The notes beneath the pieces were generated by a model. The model was not told the DNA's origin and did no database searches. It saw nothing but the letters and a program-made list of their open reading frames with translations. DNA of 64,000 nt, taken from the NCBI GenBank assembly GCA_958439195.1, contig OY288149.1, positions 62,001 to 126,000 on the forward strand, written 5' to 3'. This DNA is from an uncultured Paracoccaceae bacterium (lineage in GTDB: Bacteria; Pseudomonadota; Alphaproteobacteria; Rhodobacterales; Rhodobacteraceae). The position numbers and the translations under genes were made by a program. This document shows, one piece after another, positions 50,923-60,100 of this stretch (position 1 is the stretch's first letter; the number at the start of each line of letters is the position of its first letter).

Positions 50923-51960
50923 ATGACAAACGGCCTTACCTATGCGCAGGCAGGGGTGGATATCGACGCGGGCAATGCGCTGGTCGAACGGATCAAGCCT
51001 GCGGCAAAACGGACCGCCCGATCGGGCAGCATGTCGGGGCTGGGCGGGTTCGGCGCTTTGTTCGACCTGAAGGCCGCCGGATACAACGACCCGATTCTGG
51101 TGGCGGCAACCGATGGGGTCGGCACCAAGCTGCGGATCGCCATTGATACCGGCCATGTGGATACGATCGGCATCGACCTTGTCGCCATGTGCGTGAACGA
51201 TCTGGTGTGCCAGGGGGCGGAGCCGCTGCTATTTCTGGATTACTTTGCCACAGGCAAGCTGGACGTGGATCAGGCCGCACGCATCATCGAAGGCATCGCC
51301 ACGGGATGCGAGGCGTCGGGTTGTGCGCTGATCGGGGGCGAGACGGCCGAAATGCCGGGGATGTATCACAAGGGCGATTTCGACCTTGCCGGGTTTGCCG
51401 TAGGCGCGATGGAGCGGGGGGCGGACCTGCCTGCCGGCGTGGCGGAGGGCGATGTGCTGCTGGGCCTTGCGTCGAACGGGGTGCATTCAAACGGCTACAG
51501 CTTTGTGCGCAAGGTTGTTGAACTGTCGGGGTTGGGCTGGGACGCGCCGTCACCGTTTTCCGAAGGTAATCTGGGCGAGGCGCTGCTGGCCCCAACGCGG
51601 CTTTATGTGAAGCAGGCGCTGGCCGCGATCCGGGCGGGCGGCGTGCATGGGCTGGCGCATATCACCGGGGGGGGCTTGACGGAAAACCCGCCCCGCGTGC
51701 TGCCCGAAGGATTGGCCTGCGCCATCGACCTTTCGGCCTGGACCCTGCCGCCGGTGTTCCGCTGGCTGGCGACAACGGCCAATATGGCCGAGGCAGAGTT
51801 GTTGAAGACCTTCAACTGTGGGATCGGGATGATCCTTGTGGTGGCGCCCGACCGGGCCGAGGCGATGTCCGCCTTGCTGGCAGAGATGGGCGAGACGGTC
51901 TGCACGCTGGGCCACGTCGTGCCGGGCGAGGGCGTGGTCTATTCGGGCCGCCTTCTGTGA
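50923..51960 (+). CDS. purM: phosphoribosylformylglycinamidine cyclo-ligase (AIR synthetase)
   Basis: A 345-residue PurM. Signature segments are YAQAGVDIDAGNALVERIKP at the N-terminus, LVAATDGVGTKLRIA near residue 58, CVNDLVCQGAEPLLFLDYFATGKL near residue 90, and GGETAEMPGMYHKGDFDLAGFAVG near residue 138. It closes the imidazole ring of FGAM to give AIR in purine synthesis. ATG 50923 follows GGAG and matches the family start; the longer frame from 50770 is not homologous. It overlaps purN at its stop (GTGA). Confidence 0.96.
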   Translation: MTNGLTYAQAGVDIDAGNALVERIKPAAKRTARSGSMSGLGGFGALFDLKAAGYNDPILVAATDGVGTKLRIAIDTGHVDTIGIDLVAMCVNDLVCQGAEPLLFLDYFATGKLDVDQAARIIEGIATGCEASGCALIGGETAEMPGMYHKGDFDLAGFAVGAMERGADLPAGVAEGDVLLGLASNGVHSNGYSFVRKVVELSGLGWDAPSPFSEGNLGEALLAPTRLYVKQALAAIRAGGVHGLAHITGGGLTENPPRVLPEGLACAIDLSAWTLPPVFRWLATTANMAEAELLKTFNCGIGMILVVAPDRAEAMSALLAEMGETVCTLGHVVPGEGVVYSGRLL

Positions 51961-52550
51961 CAGCGCGTGTTGCCATCCTGATTTCCGGGGGTGGATCGAA
52001 CATGTTGGCATTGGTGCGGGATATGCTGGCGGGCGATCATCCGGCGCGGCCTGTGCTGGTGGCATCGAACGATCCTGCGGCCGGGGGGTTGGCGAAGGCG
52101 GCGGCGTTGGGCGTGCCGGTGGCGGCGGTGGATCACCGCCCCTTTGGCAAGGACCGCGCGGCGTTTGAGGCGGCACTGATGGCGCCGATCCTTGCAGAGC
52201 GGCCCGATATCCTGTGCCTTGCCGGGTTCATGCGCGTTCTGACGCCCGGCTTTGTCAACCGTTTCGCGGGCCGGATGCTGAACATCCACCCGTCGCTTTT
52301 GCCGAAATATCCCGGCCTGCACACGCATCAGCGCGCACTGGATGCCGGGGACGAGGAGGCGGGTTGCACCGTGCATGAGGTGACGCCGGTGCTGGATGAC
52401 GGCCCGATCCTGGGGCAGGCGCGGGTGCCGGTGCTGCCGGGGGATACGGCGGAAACGCTGGCGGCGCGGGTTCTGGTGCAGGAACATCGCCTGTATCCCG
52501 CCGTTCTGCGCCGTTTTGCAGCGGGCGACAGGATGCCGATCTTCCTGTAG
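51957..52550 (+). CDS. purN: phosphoribosylglycinamide formyltransferase
   Basis: A 197-residue PurN starting at GTG 51957, which overlaps the purM stop in GTGA. It has the phosphate-binding VAILISGGGSNMLALV at the N-terminus, LAGFMRVLTPGFVNRFAGRMLNIHPSLLPKYPGLHTHQRALDAG near residues 85-128 with the catalytic Asn-His pair, and the folate-site Asp in VTPVLDDGPILGQARV. It transfers formyl from 10-formyl-THF to GAR. Tight coupling with purM is common in alphaproteobacteria. Confidence 0.96.
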   Translation: MTARVAILISGGGSNMLALVRDMLAGDHPARPVLVASNDPAAGGLAKAAALGVPVAAVDHRPFGKDRAAFEAALMAPILAERPDILCLAGFMRVLTPGFVNRFAGRMLNIHPSLLPKYPGLHTHQRALDAGDEEAGCTVHEVTPVLDDGPILGQARVPVLPGDTAETLAARVLVQEHRLYPAVLRRFAAGDRMPIFL

Positions 52551-52647
52551 CGCGGCACTTGCGCGCGTTCATCATGCCTTTCATTTTCGTCCCGCGCCGC
52601 CTATAGCGAAAAGGCGGGATGACCCCGTGCCCTTGGCAGATCGGAAG

Positions 52648-53808
52648 ATGATGCGCACGATTACAACGACAGAAGACCTTGCCGCCTTCTGCACCGCCGC
52701 CAAATCCCAGCCCTATGTGACGATCGACACCGAATTCCTGCGGGAACGGACCTATTGGTCAAAGCTGTGTCTGATCCAGATGGCGCTGCCCGGCAAGACC
52801 GGGGATGCAGTGCTGGTCGACCCGATCCTGGGCGAAGACATGAGCATGGAACCGCTTTATGACCTGTTCCGCCACAAGGCGACGGTCAAGGTGTTCCACG
52901 CCGCGCGGCAGGATCTGGAGATATTCTTCGTCGAAGGCAATGTCTTTCCCGACCCGTTGTTCGACACCCAGATTGCCGCGATGGTTTGTGGCTTTGGCGA
53001 ACAGGTGGGCTATGAGACGCTGGTCAAGAAGATCGCCAAAGAGAACCTCGACAAGACCTCGCGCTTTACCGATTGGTCGCGGCGTCCCCTGTCTGATGCG
53101 CAGCAGGAATACGCGCTGGCCGATGTCACGCATCTGCGGGTGATCTATGAATGGCTGGCGGCGCAACTGGCCAAGAATGGCCGGACCCGCTGGGTGGAGG
53201 AGGAGTTGTCGATCCTGACCGACCCCGCCACCTATACCGTGCATCCCGATGAGGCGTGGCAGCGTGTCAAGACGCGCACCACGTCGGGGCGGTTTCTGGC
53301 GGTGGTCAAGGAACTGGCCCGATTCCGCGAAGAATATGCCCAACGCCTGAATGTGCCCCGGTCGCGGGTGATGAAGGATGACGCACTGCTGGAACTGGCC
53401 TCGACCCGGCCATCTTCGATGGAAGAACTGGGCCGGTCACGTCTGTTGCTGCGCGAAGGGCGCAAGCCAGAGATTGCCGATGGGATTCTGGCTGCGATCC
53501 GTGCGGGCATGGCGATGAAGTCCGAGGATATGCCAAAGCCCGACCTGAGCCGCGAACAATTGCAGGTGAACCCGGCGCTGGCTGATCTGCTGCGGGTGCT
53601 GCTGAAGGCCAAGTCGGAACAATTGGGGGTGGCGTCGAAACTGATCGCGTCAGCCGCCGATCTGGATGCCATTGCGGCAGGCGAACGCAATGTCGAAGCC
53701 CTGCAAGGCTGGCGCCATGAGGCATTTGGCGAAGACGCCATCCGACTGTGCAAGGGCGAGATTGCCTTGTCGGCAAAGGGGAACGAGGTTCGGGTGGTGC
53801 GGCTGTGA
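52648..53808 (+). CDS. rnd: ribonuclease D
   Basis: A 386-residue RNase D. The DEDDy catalytic residues are visible: YVTIDTEFLRERTYW (Asp, Glu) near residue 25, FHAARQDLEIFF (Asp) near residue 87, and YALADVTHL (Tyr, Asp) near residue 155. A C-terminal HRDC region (about 210-290, VKELARFREEYAQRLNVPRSRVMKDDALLELA) follows. It trims 3' ends of tRNA precursors and other RNAs. The start is ATG 52648 or 52651 after GGAAG. Confidence 0.93.
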   Translation: MMRTITTTEDLAAFCTAAKSQPYVTIDTEFLRERTYWSKLCLIQMALPGKTGDAVLVDPILGEDMSMEPLYDLFRHKATVKVFHAARQDLEIFFVEGNVFPDPLFDTQIAAMVCGFGEQVGYETLVKKIAKENLDKTSRFTDWSRRPLSDAQQEYALADVTHLRVIYEWLAAQLAKNGRTRWVEEELSILTDPATYTVHPDEAWQRVKTRTTSGRFLAVVKELARFREEYAQRLNVPRSRVMKDDALLELASTRPSSMEELGRSRLLLREGRKPEIADGILAAIRAGMAMKSEDMPKPDLSREQLQVNPALADLLRVLLKAKSEQLGVASKLIASAADLDAIAAGERNVEALQGWRHEAFGEDAIRLCKGEIALSAKGNEVRVVRL

Positions 53809-53890
53809 CGCACCGCCCCCGAAGTAGAACGCCCCTGAATTATCCGGCCCCAAGATTGGCGGCGCGCGCTCTCAAGCGGCGCGTCCTGAG

Positions 53891-54343
53891 TTAGCGGCGG
53901 GACGACAGCGCGTTGTTTGCGCCCTGCACCACGATTTCGCGGACCTGATCCAGTTTTACGTTGGACAGCGATGTTGCCACCGTAATCTCACGCGACCGGG
54001 GGGTGCCGGGGGGCGTGTTGGTGACCGGCGGAAACACCCGGAAATCAAACACCAGAACGCCGTTTTCATCCAGGGGGCGGGCCACCAACTCTGCATCCCA
54101 CCAGCCTTGGGTCGGCGGGATGCCCTTGGCGCGGACAATGGTTCCGGTGCTGTAGGGGTCGATCGACAAGGTCAGCACCTGTGCCACCAGCAGACGCTGA
54201 TCTTCGGGCGTGGCGGTGGCCACGGTTTCGCGCGGTTCGGCGCGGCCAAACCAGTTGAACGGGTTCAACCGCGACTCGCGGATTGTGCCGCACCCTGCAA
54301 CCACCAGCACCACGCCCAATGCCGCCAGAACTGTTCTTCTCAT
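53891..54343 (-). CDS. small lipoprotein, conserved in Rhodobacteraceae
   Basis: A 150-residue predicted lipoprotein. MRRTVLAALGVVLVVAGCGT gives a lipobox with Cys about residue 18. The rest is soluble, with RESRLNPFNWFGRAEP just after the anchor and RLLVAQVLTLSIDPYSTGTIVRAKG later. Similar proteins appear next to rnd and sufE in related genomes, from memory. No enzymatic motif is visible. The ATG at 54343 follows GGGGGACCGGG. Confidence 0.75.
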   Translation of the reverse strand: MRRTVLAALGVVLVVAGCGTIRESRLNPFNWFGRAEPRETVATATPEDQRLLVAQVLTLSIDPYSTGTIVRAKGIPPTQGWWDAELVARPLDENGVLVFDFRVFPPVTNTPPGTPRSREITVATSLSNVKLDQVREIVVQGANNALSSRR

Positions 54344-54481
54344 CCCGGTCCCCCGTCTGTTGCCCCTTGGGTAGCCGATGACGGCGGGTTTGAAAAGCAC
54401 CCGGTTGCGACAAGTGCCTTGGCCGGGCTGGACCTTTTGTCCCGCAGACCCTAGGTCTTGGCCACTGCACAGGAGCATGCG

Positions 54482-54907
54482 ATGGCCACCCCCGCCTTTG
54501 AAGACCTGACCGAGACGTTCGAATTCCTGGACGACTGGGAAGACCGCTATCGCCATGTGATCGAATTGGGCAAGGCTTTTGCCCCGATGGATGAGGCGCT
54601 GAAGGTTCCGGCAACAAAAGTGCAGGGCTGTGCCAGCCAGGTCTGGATTCAGCCGATGATCGATGGGCGGGGCCGCGATGCACGCTTTGATTTTCAGGGC
54701 GACAGCGATGCCATGATCGTCAAGGGTCTGATTGCGGTGTTGCACGCGCTTTATGCCGGTCTGCCGGTGGCCGAGGTCGTAGCCGTGGATGCCCCGGCCG
54801 AACTGGGGCAGCTGGGGCTTACGGATCATCTTTCGTCGCAGCGGTCCAACGGGCTGCGCGCGATGGTGGACCGCATCCGCCAAGTGGCCGCAGAGGCCGC
54901 TGCCTAG
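54482..54907 (+). CDS. sufE: SufE family cysteine desulfurase activator
   Basis: A 141-residue SufE: LTETFEFLDDWEDRYRHVIELGKAF at the N-terminus, then the sulfur-accepting Cys in KVQGCASQVWIQP near residue 50, and LVKGLIAVL-like helix near residue 80. It takes persulfide sulfur from SufS for iron-sulfur cluster assembly. ATG 54482 follows AGGAG. Its stop overlaps the convergent DUF427 gene by four bases. Confidence 0.93.
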   Translation: MATPAFEDLTETFEFLDDWEDRYRHVIELGKAFAPMDEALKVPATKVQGCASQVWIQPMIDGRGRDARFDFQGDSDAMIVKGLIAVLHALYAGLPVAEVVAVDAPAELGQLGLTDHLSSQRSNGLRAMVDRIRQVAAEAAA

Positions 54908-55245
54908 CGCGGTTCGACGCGCACCTTGTCGGCGTAGAAGGCCAGATGGCCGGCGATCGCCTCGGCCCCCGGCTTGGGATTTTCATAGGACCAGACGGCG
55001 TTTTCCAGCCGCGCCTCGGGCGTGTTGACGGTGAAATACCGCGCCTCGCCCTTGAAGGGGCAGGTGCTGTGCGTGTCGCTGGCATCCAGAAGTGCCATCG
55101 CCACATCTTCGCGCGGGACATAGATCACCGGCGCGCGCGCGCCTTCGATCAGTTCCAGCGCCCGATCGGTTTCGCCGATGATCGCACCACTCGCACGCAC
55201 GATATAACGGCCCGGGACGGGCCTGATTTCCAAGGTCACAGTCAT
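54904..55245 (-). CDS. DUF427 family protein
   Basis: A 113-residue protein of DUF427: GRYIVRASGAIIGETDRALELIEGARAPVIYVPREDVAMALL, then CPFKGEARYFTV with a conserved Cys-Pro-Phe-Lys-Gly, and NAVWSYENPKPGAEAIAGHLAFYADKV at the end. The fold is a small beta-barrel of unknown function. The ATG at 55245 follows GGGGGAG and fits the family start; upstream in-frame codons lack similarity. Convergent with sufE. Confidence 0.88.
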   Translation of the reverse strand: MTVTLEIRPVPGRYIVRASGAIIGETDRALELIEGARAPVIYVPREDVAMALLDASDTHSTCPFKGEARYFTVNTPEARLENAVWSYENPKPGAEAIAGHLAFYADKVRVEPR

Positions 55246-55405
55246 GGCATTCTCCCCCATCACCCGGTTAAGGATGATCCTCGCACAGGAATGTGACAAG
55301 CGTTCCGTCAGGGATCGGCCAGCATCCGCCCGAAACCGACATCACCCGAAAGAGGGTGAAAGGGCGTTCGGGCGCAAGACAGCGGGTTGCCGCCCGGCAG
55401 ATGCC

Positions 55406-57202
55406 TTAAATCGGGGCGCAGGCGGCGGCCAGCCAGTCACGCGCGGCGGGTGACAGGCGCTGTGACAGCTTTTCCATCACCTCGGCATGATAGGCATCAA
55501 TCCAGCCGCGTTCATCGGGCGACAGGCGGTCGGCGCGGATCAGACGCCTGTCAAAGGGGGCAAAGGTCAGGGTTTCAAAACAAAGCTGATCACGCCCGTC
55601 GCCAAGGGCAGGGGCCGGTTGCACCACGATCAGGTTTTCCAGCCGGATGCCAAAGGCACCTTCGCGGTAATATCCCGGTTCATTGGACAGGATCATGCCG
55701 GGTTCCAGCGGCACCTCGGAGATGCGGGAAATGCGCTGTGGCCCTTCATGCACCGATAGGAAAGCCCCCACGCCATGCCCGGTGCCATGATCGAAATCCA
55801 GACCCGCGACCCAAAGCGGAAAGCGCGCCAGCGCGTCCAGATCGCGCCCGGTGATGCCGCGCGGCCAGCGGGCGCGGGAAATGGCGATAACGCCCTGCAA
55901 CACGCGGGTATAGCAATCGCGCGCTTCGGCCCCCGGATCGCCCACGGCAATGGTGCGGGTGATGTCGGTCGTGCCATCGGCATATTGCGCGCCGCTGTCG
56001 ACCAGCAGCAATTCGTTCAGACGGACGGGGCGGTTGCTGTCGGTCGTCACGCGGTAATGCATGATCGCGCCATTCGGCCCCGCGCCGCAAATCGTGTCGA
56101 AACTGATGTCATGCAGCATGTTGGTCGCGCGGCGATGGCCTTCCAGCGCGGTGACGACGTCAATCTCGGTCAATCCGCCCTTTGGGGCTGTGTCATCAAG
56201 CCAGCATAGGAACTCTACCACTGCCGCGCCGTCGCGCAGATGTGCCTCGCGCATGCCGGCCACCTCGGCCAGGTTCTTGCAGGCCTTGGGCAGGCGGCAG
56301 GGGTCATCGCCCCAAGCGACGGTTGCGCCGCCCTTTTCCAGCAGCCGCGACACGGCCAGCGGCGCGGTAGAGCGGTCGACACGCACGGTGCCGGTCAGCG
56401 CCTGCAAGGCCGCGTCAAAGGCAGGGGCAGGGTGCAGACGGATGGCCGCATCCAGCGTGTCCCGCGCTGCGGTGGGCAGCTTTTCCGGCGCGGTGAACAG
56501 ATCGACCGATCCATCGGCATGGAGGATGGCAAAACCGTGCAGGATCGGGTTGCGCGGCACATCCGCCCCGCGCAGATTGAGCAACCAGCAAAGCGAATCC
56601 GGCAGCGTGATCACCGCAGTCGACTGTCCCTGATCACGCAAGCCCGCCGCAAGCCGCGCGCGTTTGTCCACGGATGTCTCGCCCGCCAGCGTGACCGGAT
56701 GCGGAAAGGCCGCGCCCATCGGGGGGCCAGGTTGATCCGGCCAGATCGCATCGACCGCATTGGAAATGGCGCGCAGGGTGACACCAGACCCTTCCAGCGC
56801 GGCTTCGATCCGGGCGATTTCATCGGCGCTGTGCAGCCAGGGATCAAATCCTACGACACCCGCAGCAAGATGTTCCCGTATCCACGGCCCCGGCTTTACC
56901 TCGGGCCAGGGGACGGGGGTAAAGGCGGCAAGGTCCACCTGACCCTTTACCTGCACGCGGTAGCGTCCATCGATGAACACCCCCGCCACATCCGGCAACA
57001 CGATGGCAAAGCCTGCCGATCCGGTGAAGCCCGTCAACCATTGCAGCCGCTCATCCCGCGCGGCGACATATTCGCCCTGATGCACATCGGCGCGGGGGAC
57101 CAGAAACCCGGCAAGCCCTTCGCCCCGCAGATGATCCCGGAGCCGGGCCAGGCGCCCCGGCCCGGCGGCAGGGTCGGAGGTCGTCTCAAAGCTCTGGAAC
57201 AT
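55406..57202 (-). CDS. pepP: Xaa-Pro aminopeptidase (M24B family)
   Basis: A 598-residue M24B peptidase, of the long form with two creatinase-like N-terminal domains. Metal ligands fit: LLVDSGAQYADGTTDITRTI (Asp, Asp near residues 408 and 419), HGTGHGVGAFLSVHEG (His near 484), LEPGMILSNEPGYY (Glu near 515) and GIRLENLIVV (Glu near 529). It removes N-terminal residues linked to proline. The start at 57202 follows AGGTGAAAGC, just after a hairpin cluster downstream of cobT. Confidence 0.9.
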   Translation of the reverse strand: MFQSFETTSDPAAGPGRLARLRDHLRGEGLAGFLVPRADVHQGEYVAARDERLQWLTGFTGSAGFAIVLPDVAGVFIDGRYRVQVKGQVDLAAFTPVPWPEVKPGPWIREHLAAGVVGFDPWLHSADEIARIEAALEGSGVTLRAISNAVDAIWPDQPGPPMGAAFPHPVTLAGETSVDKRARLAAGLRDQGQSTAVITLPDSLCWLLNLRGADVPRNPILHGFAILHADGSVDLFTAPEKLPTAARDTLDAAIRLHPAPAFDAALQALTGTVRVDRSTAPLAVSRLLEKGGATVAWGDDPCRLPKACKNLAEVAGMREAHLRDGAAVVEFLCWLDDTAPKGGLTEIDVVTALEGHRRATNMLHDISFDTICGAGPNGAIMHYRVTTDSNRPVRLNELLLVDSGAQYADGTTDITRTIAVGDPGAEARDCYTRVLQGVIAISRARWPRGITGRDLDALARFPLWVAGLDFDHGTGHGVGAFLSVHEGPQRISRISEVPLEPGMILSNEPGYYREGAFGIRLENLIVVQPAPALGDGRDQLCFETLTFAPFDRRLIRADRLSPDERGWIDAYHAEVMEKLSQRLSPAARDWLAAACAPI

Positions 57203-57222
57203 GCTTTCACCTGTTTTTCAAA

Positions 57223-57275
57223 TATCCTCGGGGCGGGTGAATGGGCCGCAGGCCCAGGGGGGGCAGACGGCCCCC
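57223..57275 (-). terminator. double hairpin between cobT and pepP genes
   Basis: Two stems: TGGGCC-GCA-GGCCCA (57242-57256) and GGGGGC-AGACG-GCCCCC (57259-57275), the latter abutting the cobT stop. On the reverse strand they are followed by CCCCGAGGATATTT. The arrangement resembles a repeat-like terminator common between Rhodobacteraceae genes, from memory. It probably ends the cobT transcript and precedes the pepP start. Confidence 0.6.
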
Positions 57276-59144
57276 TTACCCCGCCCGCCGCAGGCCCGCC
57301 TTGGCCCGCTTTTTGGGATCAACCTCAAACAGGCTGGCAAGCTGTTCGGTCATCGCCCCGGCAAGCTGTTCCACATCGGTGATGGTGACCGCGCGTTGGT
57401 AGTAGCGGGTCACGTCATGGCCGATGCCGATGGCGATCAGTTCGACCTGCCGCCGCCGTTCGACCATAGAGATCACGTCGCGCAGGTGTTTTTCCAGGAA
57501 ATTCGCGGGGTTTACGGACAGGGTGGAGTCGTCCACAGGCGCGCCATCGGAAATCACCATCAGGATCTTGCGCGCCTCGGGGCGGGCCATCATGCGGCGA
57601 TGCGCCCATTCCAGCGCCTCGCCGTCGATGTTTTCCTTCAGGAGACCTTCTTTCATCATCAGGCCAAGGTTCGGCCTTGCCCGCCGCCAGGGCGCATCGG
57701 CGGCCTTGTAAATGATATGGCGCAGATCATTCAGGCGGCCGGGGCCTTGGGCGCGGCCCTGTGCCAGCCAGCGTTCGCGCGACTGGCCACCCTTCCAGGC
57801 GCGGGTTGTGAAGCCGAGGATTTCCACCTTGACCGAGCAGCGTTCCAGCGTGCGTGCCAGCACATCGGCGCAGATCGCGGCGATGGAAATGGGGCGGCCC
57901 CGCATCGAACCGGAATTATCCAGAAGCAGGGTCACGCAGGTATCGCGGAATTCGGTATCTTTTTCCTGCTTGAACGACAGGGGCGTGGTGGGGTTCGCCA
58001 CCACCCGCGCCAAGCGGCCCGCATCCAGCGTGCCTTCCTCCAGATCAAATAGCCAGGACCGGTTCTGCTGGGCCTGCAAGCGGCGTTGCAGTTTGTTCGC
58101 CAGACGCGATACCGCGCCCTTCAGGGGTTCCAACTGTTGGTCCAGATAGGCGCGCAGGCGTTCCAGTTCGGCCGCCTCGGCCAGATCTTCGGCACGGATT
58201 TCCTCATCGAAATCGGTGGTATAGACGGTGTAGTTCGGGTCGGCATCGGAATAGGGGGCGGGTGGCGGGGGTTCCAGCGGCGCCTCGCCTTCGGGCATTT
58301 CCGCCTCATCGCCCTGTTCCATGTCGGCGCTGTCTTCCATTGTGACCTGCGCCTGGGATTGGTCTTGCTGTTCCTCTTGCGACCGTTCGGGCGCGGCCTC
58401 GGATTCGTCGCTTTCCTGTTCGTCTTGGCCCGTGCTGTCGGGGCTGTCCTGATCTTCCTCGGCCTCGCCCTGCTGGTCATCGGGATCGTTCTGGTCGGGG
58501 TCGTCGCCCAATTGATCGCCATAGCCAAGGTCGGAAATCACCTTGCGCGCCATGCGGGCAAAGGCGGCCTGGTCGTTCAGCACATGATCGACATCGCCCA
58601 AGGTGCCACCGGCCTGTTCTTCGATGAAGCCGCGCCACAAGTCCATCACATTGCCCGCACCCTTTGGCATGTCGCGGCCCGTGGCCAGATGGCGCACCAG
58701 ATAGCCTGCCGCAACGGGAAGGGGCGCGTCCTGCATGTTGGTGATCTGGCTGTATCCCTTGCGGTCGGCCTCATGCGCGATCTTGGCGTCGATGTTGACG
58801 GCGGTGCCGGGCATGTCGCGGGCGCCCATCGCCTCGCACCTTGCGGTTTCCATCGCCTCATAGATTTCGCGGGCGAGGTTGCCTTGCGGGGCATATTTTG
58901 TGGCGACTGCGTCATCATGGAACTTGCGGCGCAGGGCAAAGGCGTCGGCGGTGCCACGTGCCAGCATCACCTCATCGCGGGTCATGCGGCGACTGACCTG
59001 CGGCAGGCGGACGCCTTCGCGGTTCATCCCCGGCGGATCGACGGAGTAGGACACCGTCATGTCCGGGTCATCCGCCATCGTGCGCGTGGCTTCGGCCAGG
59101 GCTTTCTTGAACGGATCGGCAGGGTTGTCGTTGGGTTTGGTCAT
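57276..59144 (-). CDS. cobT: aerobic cobaltochelatase subunit CobT
   Basis: A 622-residue CobT. An N-terminal helical part (ATRTMADDPDMTVSYS) is followed by a long acidic, Gln/Glu/Asp-rich middle (about residues 215-310), and then a C-terminal von Willebrand type A domain with the MIDAS-like CVTLLLDNSGSMRGRPIS near residue 410. With CobS it forms the ATP-driven complex that inserts cobalt in the aerobic B12 pathway, together with CobN encoded elsewhere. CobS lies about 2.5 kb away, with three genes between, rather than adjacent. Confidence 0.95.
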   Translation of the reverse strand: MTKPNDNPADPFKKALAEATRTMADDPDMTVSYSVDPPGMNREGVRLPQVSRRMTRDEVMLARGTADAFALRRKFHDDAVATKYAPQGNLAREIYEAMETARCEAMGARDMPGTAVNIDAKIAHEADRKGYSQITNMQDAPLPVAAGYLVRHLATGRDMPKGAGNVMDLWRGFIEEQAGGTLGDVDHVLNDQAAFARMARKVISDLGYGDQLGDDPDQNDPDDQQGEAEEDQDSPDSTGQDEQESDESEAAPERSQEEQQDQSQAQVTMEDSADMEQGDEAEMPEGEAPLEPPPPAPYSDADPNYTVYTTDFDEEIRAEDLAEAAELERLRAYLDQQLEPLKGAVSRLANKLQRRLQAQQNRSWLFDLEEGTLDAGRLARVVANPTTPLSFKQEKDTEFRDTCVTLLLDNSGSMRGRPISIAAICADVLARTLERCSVKVEILGFTTRAWKGGQSRERWLAQGRAQGPGRLNDLRHIIYKAADAPWRRARPNLGLMMKEGLLKENIDGEALEWAHRRMMARPEARKILMVISDGAPVDDSTLSVNPANFLEKHLRDVISMVERRRQVELIAIGIGHDVTRYYQRAVTITDVEQLAGAMTEQLASLFEVDPKKRAKAGLRRAG

Positions 59145-59357
59145 CGGGTCATGCCTGAAACAGCGGCCAAGGGGCTTTGCGGCAGAGTGTCACCACAGGT
59201 TGCCGGGGGCAAGGGCGGGTGCAGTAAATATGGGGTCATATGGCAATCTTCGTGCATGGGCGCACAGCGGGGTTGCAGCCAAGCCGAATTGCAAGATTCC
59301 GAGCGATAACCACTTATTCACCACAGAATGAACCTCCTTAACGGAACGGAAACCCCC

Positions 59358-59942
59358 ATGAGCAACCCGAAAATCGCCCTTATCATCGGTTCGACCCGCG
59401 CTTCGCGCTTTGCGGATATCCCCGCACAGTGGATGCTGGCGCAGGCCAAGGCCCGCACGGATATGGATGTGGAACTGGTCGACCTGCGCGACTTTGACCT
59501 GCCGTTGTTTGACGAAGTGGCGTCGAACATGTGGGCGCCTTCGGCCGATCCGCGCGCTGTGGCCTGGCAGAAGAAGCTGGCTGAATATGACGGCTATATC
59601 TTTGTGGTGGCCGAATATAACCGGTCGATCACCGGCGCGCTGAAGAACGCGCTGGATCAGGCCTATGTCGAATGGGCGAAAAAGCCTTTCACGGCAATCG
59701 CTTATGGTTCGGTCGGCGGCACCCGCGCGCTGGAGCATCTGCGGCTGATCGGGGTGGAATTGCAGATGGTTCCGACCCGCAACGCCGTGCATCTGGGCAT
59801 GGCCGATTTCTTCAAGGTCCATCCGGGCATGGGCGGTTCGGGCAATATGGCGGATGTGGAAGCGAACCTGCTGCCCGCCGCAACGGCGTCGCTGGACGAT
59901 CTGGCCTGGTGGGCAAAGGCCACCAAAGCCGCGCGCGGCTGA
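59358..59942 (+). CDS. NADPH-dependent FMN reductase-like protein
   Basis: A 194-residue flavodoxin-like protein. It has ALIIGSTRASRFADIPAQW (phosphate-binding loop) at the N-terminus, VVAEYNRSITGALKNALDQAY near residue 80, and PFTAIAYGSVGGTRALEHLR near residue 110. This matches NAD(P)H-dependent FMN reductases that supply reduced flavin. The ATG at 59358 matches the family start; an in-frame ATG at 59328 would add ten residues. It is divergent from cobT across 213 bases with no clear operator. Confidence 0.87.
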   Translation: MSNPKIALIIGSTRASRFADIPAQWMLAQAKARTDMDVELVDLRDFDLPLFDEVASNMWAPSADPRAVAWQKKLAEYDGYIFVVAEYNRSITGALKNALDQAYVEWAKKPFTAIAYGSVGGTRALEHLRLIGVELQMVPTRNAVHLGMADFFKVHPGMGGSGNMADVEANLLPAATASLDDLAWWAKATKAARG

Positions 59943-59967
59943 TCTATTTGACAGCTCCCTGTCGGGG

Positions 59968-60003
59968 AAAGGGGTGGCCGTTTGGCCGCCCCTTTTCTTT
60001 TTG
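59968..60003 (+). terminator. rho-independent terminator after the FMN reductase gene
   Basis: A 12-bp stem with one T-G pair (AAAGGGGTGGCC / GGCCGCCCCTTT), a GTTT loop, followed by TCTTTTTG. It starts 26 bases after the FMN reductase stop. This is the clearest rho-independent terminator in the window. Confidence 0.92.
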
Positions 60004-60041
60004 TTTGGCGGGAATTGCGTTTTTAACACAAGGGTTTGGCC

Positions 60042-60100
60042 GAAAATGGCTGTGCAGCACCCGGTGCAGACGTGCAGTGCAGACGGGCGTATGCACGCAG
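60042..60100 (+). repeat. copy B of a 59-bp intergenic element
   Basis: Partner of the copy at 31448-31506 with the same blocks (GAAAAT, CAGCAC, GGTGCAG, CAGTGCAG, GTATGCACGCAG) at the same spacing and orientation. It lies 39 bases past a terminator, between convergent genes. It is followed 16 bases later by GTTAAGGTTAAC, comparable to the GTTAGGGGTT after copy A. Confidence 0.75.

Noticed and set aside
50482..51156. A 224-codon reverse gene running through the tandem repeat
   Set aside because: Only the last 62 codons have a plausible start and membrane helices; the upstream part reads through a short repeat and lies antisense to purM.
58086..59309. A 407-codon forward open frame with hydrophobic stretches
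   Set aside because: Antisense to cobT; its hydrophobic stretches mirror the acidic region of CobT.
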